Source: Hylemonella sp. UBA2468
GTDB taxonomy: Bacteria; Pseudomonadota; Gammaproteobacteria; Burkholderiales; Burkholderiaceae_C
Assembly (NCBI GenBank): GCA_002342165.1
Contig: DDPM01000134.1
Coordinates: 202 to 14,873, forward strand
Length of the DNA stretch: 14,672 bases
Direction: 5' to 3'
The notes under the pieces were generated by a model. That model was not told where the DNA came from, made no database searches, and worked only from the letters and a program-made list of their open reading frames with translations. The stretch's first letter is position 1; each line of letters begins with the position of its first letter. Position numbers and translations under genes: made by a program. Shown piece by piece: positions 7,127-13,640 of this stretch.

Positions 7127-8068
7127 TCAGAACAAAGCGTCGCGCGAAACGCCTTGGCGTCCCAACAGCTTTTTCAGTTTGTTGAGCGATTCCATTTGAA
7201 TTTGCCTCACCCTCTCCCTCGTGAGGCCCAGACGCTGGCTGAGTTCTTCTAGGGTTTCCTCCTCATGGCCGTGTAGACCAAAACGGCTGTCCAACACCTC
7301 ACGCTCGCGCTCAGACAAACCCGCCAACCATGTTTCCATCAGCTCGCTGACCTCGTGCGCTTGCATCAAACCATAGGGGTCATGTTCGGGGTCGTCGGCC
7401 ACGGTGTCCATCAAGGTGCCTTCGCCGTCTGCAGCGCTGCTCGGGGCGTCCAAAGACTTAGGCGTTTCAGCCAAAGCCAGCAGCTCAGACACGTCTTGCA
7501 CCTCACGCCCTAAAAAGTGCGCCACATCCATGTCGCGCACACCCTCGGGTCGAGTGGAAATAAATTCAGCGTCACTCTCAAGAAGTTTGCGCGCCCTAAT
7601 CACGTGCTGGAGTTCGCGCACAACCGTGACAGGCAAGCGAATGGTGCGACCTTGCATCATCAAGGCGCGGTCTACTGACTGGCGAATCCACCAAGTGGCA
7701 TAGGTGGAAAACCTAAACCCCCGCTGGGGATCGAACTTGTCAATGGCGTGCATCAAGCCCAAATTGCCTTCTTCCACCAAATCTTGCATGGGCACGCCTC
7801 GCCCAGCGTACATCTTGGCAATGCTGACCACCAGCCTCAGGTTGTGCTCGATCATGCTTTGACGTGCCTCGAAGTCGCCCGCTCTGGCGCGGGTGGCCAT
7901 TTCAAACTCCTCTTGGGCGGTGAACAGCTCGGTTTTTCGGATATGACGGAGATAGGCCGTGAACGCATCGCCCCCCTCAAGCGACTCGTCCAATAGCTCC
8001 CGCTGGGAAGTAGGCAGCTCCTCGTAAGCTTCCGCATCTTTGGGGGGTTGCCGCAAGGAAGATGGCAT
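7127..8068 (-). CDS. rpoS: RNA polymerase sigma factor RpoS (sigma-38)
   Basis: A 313-residue group 2 sigma-70 factor directing RNA polymerase to stationary-phase and general stress promoters. Region 1.2 is at about residues 34-67. Region 2 runs from about 70, with [45 protein letters not shown] split across 2.1-2.3, and [10 protein letters not shown] in 2.4. Region 3 covers about 145-205, and region 4 ends with [21 protein letters not shown] (helix-turn-helix, 275-301). It lacks the long acidic region 1.1 of RpoD. Length is close to E. coli RpoS (330), and position after nlpD confirms the identity. The leader before the ATG is pyrimidine-rich and lacks a Shine-Dalgarno. In other bacteria a main rpoS promoter lies inside nlpD; I could not locate one here. 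Confidence 0.95.
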   Translation of the reverse strand: MPSSLRQPPKDAEAYEELPTSQRELLDESLEGGDAFTAYLRHIRKTELFTAQEEFEMATRARAGDFEARQSMIEHNLRLVVSIAKMYAGRGVPMQDLVEEGNLGLMHAIDKFDPQRGFRFSTYATWWIRQSVDRALMMQGRTIRLPVTVVRELQHVIRARKLLESDAEFISTRPEGVRDMDVAHFLGREVQDVSELLALAETPKSLDAPSSAADGEGTLMDTVADDPEHDPYGLMQAHEVSELMETWLAGLSEREREVLDSRFGLHGHEEETLEELSQRLGLTRERVRQIQMESLNKLKKLLGRQGVSRDALF

Positions 8069-8093
8069 GAAGTGTTGGGTGGAGAGAGCAGTT

Positions 8094-9020
8094 TTACCGC
8101 GCAGGCAAAAACTTCAGCGGATCCACCGGTTTTCCTTGGCGGCGCAACTCAAAGTGCAGCTTGATGCGTTCGGCGTCGCTGTTGCCCATTTCGGCTATTT
8201 TTTGACCTTTGCGCACGGTTTGGTCCTCCTTCACCAGCAAGGTCTGGTTGTGGGCATAAGCCGTTAAATAAGTGTTGTTGTGCTTGAGGATGATGAGGTT
8301 GCCGTACCCCCGTAAGCCCGACCCTGAATAGACCACTCGACCGTCCGCTGCAGCCAAAACCGGGTCGCCCAAATTGCCAGCCAAATCAACGCCCTTGTTT
8401 TTGACCTCATCGAACCCTGTGAGCACCACAGCCTGATGGACCGGCCAGGACCAAGACACTGCATCGTCAGCCGATGTGGTTTCAGTCGCTACCGGTGTTG
8501 CTGAAGAAGCTGCAGCTTGTGAAGCTGCAGGCTTGGGTTGCGCTTGCACCGACGCAGTTTGCACAGGTGCCGACTGGGCAGCGCTGCTCATACCAGTGAC
8601 CGGTGGCGTCACACGAAGCACTTGTCCCACTTCAATTTGATTAGGGTTGTCAATGTTGTTCCAGCGGCGAATATCGCGCCAGCTCTGGCCACTTTCCAGT
8701 CCAATTTTGATCAGGGTATCGCCGGGTTTGACGGTGTAAGTGCCGGACTGACCAGAAGCCATGGGGCTAATGGAAGCATTGGAGACACTGGAAGCAGAAC
8801 TTGCAACAGAACTTGGCGCGTTTGAAAAGGCTGGGGAACTGCTGGGAGTTGGCAAAGGTTTGGCGCCCACCCTGCGGTCTTCGACCGGCGCACGGTTCAA
8901 ACTGGTAGAGCCACAACCCGCCAACACCAACGAGCACAGCAGCGTGGCGGCGGCTATTCCACCTAAGCCATTGGAACCACTGAAAAATTTCAAGCCGTAG
9001 TGATGGTGCGATGTATTCAT
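8094..9020 (-). CDS. nlpD: NlpD-like lipoprotein, LysM plus degenerate LytM domain
   Basis: A 308-residue lipoprotein with a signal peptide ending in LVLAGC (lipidated Cys36, +2 Gly, so outer-membrane sorting is expected). A LysM peptidoglycan-binding repeat lies at about 93-137 (YTVKPGDTL). A low-complexity Ala/Ser/Gln linker spans 140-190, and a C-terminal M23/LytM domain covers about 193-308. The M23 metal site is degenerate: the first zinc His is Asn208 (NKGVD) and the HxH motif is KLH (287-289), while YAH (257) remains. This matches NlpD and EnvC, which do not cut peptidoglycan themselves but activate amidases such as AmiC at the septum. The start overlaps the pcm stop as ATGA. The rpoS start lies 25 bases downstream. 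Confidence 0.93.
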   Translation of the reverse strand: MNTSHHHYGLKFFSGSNGLGGIAAATLLCSLVLAGCGSTSLNRAPVEDRRVGAKPLPTPSSSPAFSNAPSSVASSASSVSNASISPMASGQSGTYTVKPGDTLIKIGLESGQSWRDIRRWNNIDNPNQIEVGQVLRVTPPVTGMSSAAQSAPVQTASVQAQPKPAASQAAASSATPVATETTSADDAVSWSWPVHQAVVLTGFDEVKNKGVDLAGNLGDPVLAAADGRVVYSGSGLRGYGNLIILKHNNTYLTAYAHNQTLLVKEDQTVRKGQKIAEMGNSDAERIKLHFELRRQGKPVDPLKFLPAR

Positions 9021-9865
9021 GCCAAGCCGGATTTTAGGGGTACAAAATGCACCGCCTCCAGCACCGTATGAACAAAGCCTTGGGGCATATGGTCCACCAC
9101 CAGCAGAGCTTGTTGAGTGCCATGGGCGACCATAGGCGCCACCAAACGGCCATGCAGCGCCAGTTGATCCAGCCAGGCTTGGGGCAGCGCATCGCCGCCC
9201 GCCGCCGAAATAATGGCCGCATAAGGCGCGCCTTTGGGGTAGCCCACCATGCCGTCACCGAGCAACAAGTGCACATTGGGCAAACTCAATGGGCGCAAAT
9301 TCTCGCGGGCTTTGTCATGTAAACCCCGCACGCGCTCCATGCTGTACACCTCGCTGGCAATTTGACCCAAAAGTGCCGCCTGATAGCCGCAGCCTGTGCC
9401 TATTTCCAAAATGCGGCCGAGTTTGGTCTGGCCTTGGGTGGAGGACTTTTTGATCATGGAGGGCGCTTGGAGCAACAACTCCATCATGCGGGACACCACG
9501 CCGGGTTTGGAAATGGTCTGGCCGAAGCCTATGGGCAAACTGGTGTCTTCGTAGGCTTGGTTGACCAAAGCAGAATCCAAAAACCGATGCCGCTCAATCC
9601 TGCTCATGGCCAAAATCACCCTCGGATCGGTGATCCCCTGCTCCTTCAGCTTGAGCACCATTTTGTGCCGTACCGCCTGCGAATCCAAGCCCAGACCCTC
9701 GACCTGAACCTGCAATTGCACAGGCGTGTCGGTTTTGCCAAGGCGATGGGCTGCAGGTTTGAGGAGCTGTTTGGCGCTTGAAAGATGAGCAGCAGCAGAA
9801 GACGCTTTGGCAGTGGTCTTGCCCAACTTGGCAGGAAATGAAGGGCGGGGACGCGCAGTGCTCAT
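9017..9865 (-). CDS. pcm: Protein-L-isoaspartate O-methyltransferase with N-terminal extension
   Basis: A 282-residue SAM-dependent enzyme that methylates isoaspartyl residues in aged proteins and so starts their repair. The conserved core begins near residue 65 and shows HRFLD (93-97), YEDTSLPIGFGQTISKP (105-121) with the active-site Ser119, motif I LEIGTGCGYQ (153-162), GDG (203-205) and the C-terminal VHTVLEAVHFVPL. E. coli Pcm has 208 residues. The extra 60 or so at the N-terminus are Ala/Lys/Ser-rich and look flexible. The start ATG overlaps the surE stop (ATGA), as the stop overlaps the nlpD start, so translation is probably coupled at both ends. An internal start near 65-70 would give an E. 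coli-length protein, but the overlap favours the long form. Confidence 0.93.
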   Translation of the reverse strand: MSTARPRPSFPAKLGKTTAKASSAAAHLSSAKQLLKPAAHRLGKTDTPVQLQVQVEGLGLDSQAVRHKMVLKLKEQGITDPRVILAMSRIERHRFLDSALVNQAYEDTSLPIGFGQTISKPGVVSRMMELLLQAPSMIKKSSTQGQTKLGRILEIGTGCGYQAALLGQIASEVYSMERVRGLHDKARENLRPLSLPNVHLLLGDGMVGYPKGAPYAAIISAAGGDALPQAWLDQLALHGRLVAPMVAHGTQQALLVVDHMPQGFVHTVLEAVHFVPLKSGLA

Positions 9866-10608
9866 GTCAGGGCTTTGGACCAGCCCTCTAAATTGCCATG
9901 GTCGGTCAAATCCACCTTGAGTGGGGTGATGGTGACATGGCCATGGCGGCTGGCGTAAAAGTCGGTTCCTGGGCCCTCATCTTTGGCAGGCCCTGCGCCA
10001 CCAATCCAGTACATGATTTCACCGCGGGGGCTGGCCTGGGTGATGACCTTCTCGGCCGCGTGGCGGCGACCCAAGCGGCAAACCTGTATGGGCTTGAGCT
10101 GGTCTAAAGGCAAGCATGGAATGTTCACGTTCAGCAACCAAGGCTCTGGTGTATTCAAGTGGGTTTGCATCAAGGACTGAACCAGTTCTCGCGCTTTGGT
10201 GGCAGCCGCATCCAAATGGTGCCAACCTTTTTCGGTTTGCGAAAACGCAATGGCGGGCACTTCAAACAAATAGCCCTCCATGGCAGCTCCCACCGTGCCG
10301 GAATAAATGGTGTCGTCTCCCATATTGGCGCCATTGTTGATACCCGACACCACCAAGTCGGGGCGGTAGCCCAACAAACCTGTGAGCGCAATGTGGACGC
10401 AGTCGGCGGGCGTGCCATTCACATACCTGAACCCGTTGTGTGCTTGGTGAACGTACAAAGGCGAATGTAGGGTCAGCGCATTGGACTTGGCGCTGTTGTT
10501 GTGCTCGGGCGCCACCACTTCCACATGGCCCAGGTCTTTGATGGCGTCAAAAAGAGCCATCAAGCCAGGCGCCTGATAACCGTCGTCGTTGCAGAGAAGG
10601 ATGTTCAT
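9862..10608 (-). CDS. surE: SurE, 5'/3'-nucleotidase
   Basis: A 248-residue metal-dependent phosphatase that removes phosphate from nucleoside 5'- and 3'-monophosphates and contributes to stationary-phase survival. The N-terminal motif NDDG supplies metal ligands Asp8 and Asp9. Ser39 is in NNSAKS and Asn91 in SGINNGANMGDDTIYSGTVGAAMEG (split hallmark at 88-111); all four match the E. coli metal-binding residues. Length is typical (E. coli 253). The gene starts 33 bases after the response-regulator stop and overlaps pcm by 4 bases, so it begins the surE-pcm-nlpD-rpoS block. The ribosome-binding site is weak (CAGGCG before the ATG). Confidence 0.95.
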   Translation of the reverse strand: MNILLCNDDGYQAPGLMALFDAIKDLGHVEVVAPEHNNSAKSNALTLHSPLYVHQAHNGFRYVNGTPADCVHIALTGLLGYRPDLVVSGINNGANMGDDTIYSGTVGAAMEGYLFEVPAIAFSQTEKGWHHLDAAATKARELVQSLMQTHLNTPEPWLLNVNIPCLPLDQLKPIQVCRLGRRHAAEKVITQASPRGEIMYWIGGAGPAKDEGPGTDFYASRHGHVTITPLKVDLTDHGNLEGWSKALT

Positions 10609-10641
10609 GTTCGCCTGTTAACCTGCCAAAGCAGTAGGGAT

Positions 10642-11817
10642 CTAAACGCCAGCAGCGGCGGTGAATTTGAGCTTTTTTCGGAAGTCTTCTTCCGAATCTG
10701 GAAATGCCACTGAAATGGCTTGGACATTTTCTTGAATGGCCATAAATGCGTCCACCACATCGGGATCAAAGTGTTTGCCGCTGGCCATTTTGACCATTTC
10801 AATCGCTTGAGCGTGCGGCAGCGGCTCGCGGTAAATGCGTCGGCTGACCAAGGCGTTGTATACCAAAGCCACAGTAACAATGCGCGCTGACAAAGGTATG
10901 GCGTTGCCACTTATGCCATCGGGGTAGCCACTGCCGTCCCACTTTTCTTGATGCGAATAAGTAATGGCTTTGGCCACCGTTAAAAACTCAGCCTCGGATC
11001 CCAAAGCCATTTGCGCGGCTTCTAGTGCATCCCGCCCTAGGGTGACGTGGGTTTTCATGATCTCAAACTCTTCCGGGGTGAGCTTGCCGGGCTTGAGCAG
11101 AATTTTGTCGGGAATGCCCACCTTGCCAATGTCGTGCAGGGGGGTCGCGCGAAAGAGGGTGTCAATGAACTTGACGTTCAACACCTCAGAAAACTTGGGG
11201 TTTTCGGACAACTTGCGGGCAATGGCACGAACGTAATGCTGGGTACGACGTACATAGTTGGGTGACTCCGCCTTGCGGGCCTCAGCCAAATTGGCCAGCG
11301 CCATGATGGTGACGTCTTGAATGGTCACCAACTCGCGGGTGCGCTTGGCCACTACTTCTTCCAGGTGCTGCGCTTGGTAGCGCAGCGCATCGTTGGCCGC
11401 TTTTAAAGACAAGTGGGTGTGCACGCGGGCCCGAATAATTTGCATGCTGAAGGGCTTGATGATGTAGTCCACACCACCAGCCTCGAAGCCCATTTGCTCG
11501 TCTGCTGTTTCGCTTTTGGCCGTCACAAACAGCACAGGCACGTGAGCAAACTCTGACTTTTTTTTAAGCTCGCGACAGACTTGGTAGCCGTCCATGCCCG
11601 GCATCATCACGTCCATCAAAATAAGGTCTGGTGCAGGAGGCCAACGCACCAACTCCAAGGCTTCGCTGCCTGAATTGGCAATTTTGACCTCATACAGGTC
11701 ATCCAGCATCGCCTCCAACAGGGAGGAAATGGCAGGCGTATCGTCCACCACCAAAATTTTGGGGCGGCTAGGGGCTTGGCCAGCGTCAGAAGCGGTTGGA
11801 ATCATGGCTTCAATCAT
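10642..11817 (-). CDS. REC-HD-GYP response regulator with altered metal-site residues
   Basis: A 391-residue two-domain regulator. The REC domain (about 19-135) keeps Asp25 and Asp26, phospho-acceptor Asp69 (LMDVMMPG), Thr99 and Lys121. A coiled coil at about 138-165 joins it to an HD-GYP domain (170-365), the fold of cyclic-di-GMP phosphodiesterases. The HD pair (LHDIGKVGIPD, 228-229), His257, His289 and the GSGYP motif (295-299) are present. The first ligand His is Tyr188 (ESPNY where NH is usual), the second His of HHE is Gln290, and the usual ADxxDAL is ALVYNAL with Leu318 and Asn321. Catalysis is therefore doubtful. The start overlaps the CobW stop as ATGA, with GAGG 5 bases upstream. 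No histidine kinase is present in the window. Confidence 0.9.
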   Translation of the reverse strand: MIEAMIPTASDAGQAPSRPKILVVDDTPAISSLLEAMLDDLYEVKIANSGSEALELVRWPPAPDLILMDVMMPGMDGYQVCRELKKKSEFAHVPVLFVTAKSETADEQMGFEAGGVDYIIKPFSMQIIRARVHTHLSLKAANDALRYQAQHLEEVVAKRTRELVTIQDVTIMALANLAEARKAESPNYVRRTQHYVRAIARKLSENPKFSEVLNVKFIDTLFRATPLHDIGKVGIPDKILLKPGKLTPEEFEIMKTHVTLGRDALEAAQMALGSEAEFLTVAKAITYSHQEKWDGSGYPDGISGNAIPLSARIVTVALVYNALVSRRIYREPLPHAQAIEMVKMASGKHFDPDVVDAFMAIQENVQAISVAFPDSEEDFRKKLKFTAAAGV

Positions 11818-12806
11818 AAATCCTCAATGCAGGTCCACCCAAGCTGGGGAGGTAGAGGAGAAGTTTTTGGGGTAGAAATGAAAGTGGAAGTCTCAAGGGC
11901 ATCTCCTCCAAAAGGGCTTAGTTGCATATCGGCATCTCCGATCGACCACTGAACTGTCGTCAGTTGTCCGTCTAGGCAGATCACCCCCTTTAATCGACGC
12001 AATGAAGGGGTTAAGCAGACTTGCCCGTAGCGGCGCAGTTCTTCAAGAGACAAGTTATCGGGCAATGAGACAAAACGTACCTTGGCGTTGTGTGCAGGAG
12101 ATAACTGACCTTGATGATCGCCATGATCATTGCCATGGTGATGTCCCTCCAGCGCTTCCTCTAGCTGTGCTTGAGGGGGTTGATCGCAAGGGTGTGCGGA
12201 TGAAAGAGTCACAGCGCTTGTCTTATGCGCCAATGTCTTCATCACCTCGGCCCAGGGCAGCCCTCCTTTGCTGGAATTGAGCACAACGGCTGAGGAGTTC
12301 ACCGCACGGAGTTGTGGGGTCAAAGGCTCAGGCTTCAGGTCTTGCTTAGTCACCACCAGAACGTCGGCGCACTGAATTTGCGAACGCAAATCGGCCCGGC
12401 TGTGGTCGGACACAGCGCTCACCGTGGTCAGCACGCCTTGCAGTTGGTAGCGTTTTGTTAAAAAAGCATGGTTTGCAAATGAAGCCACGATGGGAGCAGG
12501 GTCGGCCAGCCCGGTGGTTTCAATAACCACAGCATTAAACGCAGGACGCTTGCGGTAAAGGCGGTCCCACCAAATGCCTTCAAGCGTTTCTTCAAGGCCT
12601 GGCAAGCCTGAGCAGCATACACACTGGTTTGTGAGCGTCATGGCGTCTTCTACGGCGCTGGCAATCAGCCGGTCATCAAGGCCCACCTCGCCAATTTCAT
12701 TGATCACCACCGCGGCTTGGGCCAATGCCGGGTCTTGCAACCACTTAATCAACAGAGTGGTTTTGCCACTACCCAGCTCGCCCGTGAGCAAGTAAACCGG
12801 AATCAC
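11814..12806 (-). CDS. CobW/COG0523 G3E GTPase with His-rich stretch (metal chaperone-like)
   Basis: A 330-residue P-loop GTPase of the COG0523/CobW family, whose members deliver or handle metals for target enzymes. Walker A is GELGSGKT (9-16), followed by NEIGEVGLDD and the metal-binding CxCC motif (CVCC, 62-65). The ETTGLADP block follows, then TKQD (153-156) as the guanine-specificity motif. A His-rich stretch HHHGNDHGDH (222-231) leads into a CobW C-terminal-like domain (242-330). Its start is GTG at 12806, overlapping the IclR stop as GTGA with GGAAAG 6 bases upstream. A GTG at 12812 is possible but lies too close to that site. It lies downstream of a zinc dehydrogenase gene and overlaps the next gene by 4 bases. 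The cognate metal and client are unknown. Confidence 0.9.
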   Translation of the reverse strand: MIPVYLLTGELGSGKTTLLIKWLQDPALAQAAVVINEIGEVGLDDRLIASAVEDAMTLTNQCVCCSGLPGLEETLEGIWWDRLYRKRPAFNAVVIETTGLADPAPIVASFANHAFLTKRYQLQGVLTTVSAVSDHSRADLRSQIQCADVLVVTKQDLKPEPLTPQLRAVNSSAVVLNSSKGGLPWAEVMKTLAHKTSAVTLSSAHPCDQPPQAQLEEALEGHHHGNDHGDHQGQLSPAHNAKVRFVSLPDNLSLEELRRYGQVCLTPSLRRLKGVICLDGQLTTVQWSIGDADMQLSPFGGDALETSTFISTPKTSPLPPQLGWTCIEDL

Positions 12807-13633
12807 ACCCACTGCTTTCCGGCCGTAAGCGAAGAAGATCCCAAAAGCTGGCTGTAGCCCAAACCTTTTGAAATAGCCAAAGCGGTTTCTAACAGCTTGG
12901 GGGTGTACTGCGCCACACGTTCGTCGTTCAGTCGCTGCACCGGCCCCACCAAACCCACTGCGGCCACCACCTCGGCGCTGGCGTCGCGAATAGGTGCGGC
13001 AATGCCTCGCATGCCGGTTTCGCTTTCTTCATCGTCCAAAGCAAAGCCTTGGGCCCTGATGCGCTCCAAAATAGGCTGCAACTTTTGAGGGTCGGTGACG
13101 GTGCTGGTGGTTCTGGGCTCAAGCGGCAAGCTCAGCACCTGCTGTTCTTGGGCACTTGGACCGAAGGCCAACAACACCCGCCCCTCGCAGGTACAAAACG
13201 CGGGCATGCGCACGCCAAGGTAAGAGCGGGGACGAATGGCGTGCGGGCTTTCAATGTTGCGCACGTACAAAGTTTCGAACCGGGTTTCGGTATGCAGCAA
13301 AACGCCCAAGTGCACGGTTTCGCCGGTTTGGTCGCACAAGGCCCGCAAAAAAGGCACCGACACCTCAGAGGCTTCCATGCGCAGTCGCACCAAGCCCCCC
13401 AAAGAAAACAACAGCAAACCTAAACGGTATTTGCCGTCAGCGGGGTTTTGCTCCAAAAAACCTTCGGCAACCAAGGTGGAGACCAGTCGGTGCGCCGTGC
13501 TTTTGGCCACCTGCAAGCGCTTGGCCAACACCGTAATGCCCAACTCTGGCTCGTCTGCACTGAATATCTTGAGTAAGCGCAAACCCGCGCCCACCGATGA
13601 GAGGAGTTTGGAACCAGACGGCTTGTGTTCCAT
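12803..13633 (-). CDS. IclR-family transcriptional regulator
   Basis: A 276-residue regulator with an N-terminal winged helix-turn-helix (about 14-72; ITVLAKRLQVAKSTAHRLVSTL region, then GKYRLG in the wing). The C-terminal IclR effector domain (about 85-258) is of the GAF-like fold that binds small organic acids. Family landmarks include ETVHLGVL, CTCEGRVLLA, GFALDDEE and GMRGIAAPIRD. It starts 7 bases after the stop of the zinc dehydrogenase and overlaps the GTPase gene, so it is co-transcribed with both. It may control the operon it sits in, whose promoter lies outside the window. The effector is unknown. Length is typical for the family (about 250-280). Confidence 0.93.
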   Translation of the reverse strand: MEHKPSGSKLLSSVGAGLRLLKIFSADEPELGITVLAKRLQVAKSTAHRLVSTLVAEGFLEQNPADGKYRLGLLLFSLGGLVRLRMEASEVSVPFLRALCDQTGETVHLGVLLHTETRFETLYVRNIESPHAIRPRSYLGVRMPAFCTCEGRVLLAFGPSAQEQQVLSLPLEPRTTSTVTDPQKLQPILERIRAQGFALDDEESETGMRGIAAPIRDASAEVVAAVGLVGPVQRLNDERVAQYTPKLLETALAISKGLGYSQLLGSSSLTAGKQWV

Positions 13634-13640
13634 AGGCAGC

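Noticed and set aside
8506..8530. GAAGCTGCAG repeated twice, including a 12-base palindrome AAGCTGCAGCTT
   Set aside because: It lies inside the Ala/Ser linker of nlpD and follows from repeated Ala codons; no sign of a regulatory role.
10609..10641. CTGC-CAAA-GCAG hairpin before surE as a terminator
   Set aside because: The stem is only 4 base pairs and no T tract follows, so it is unlikely to stop transcription.
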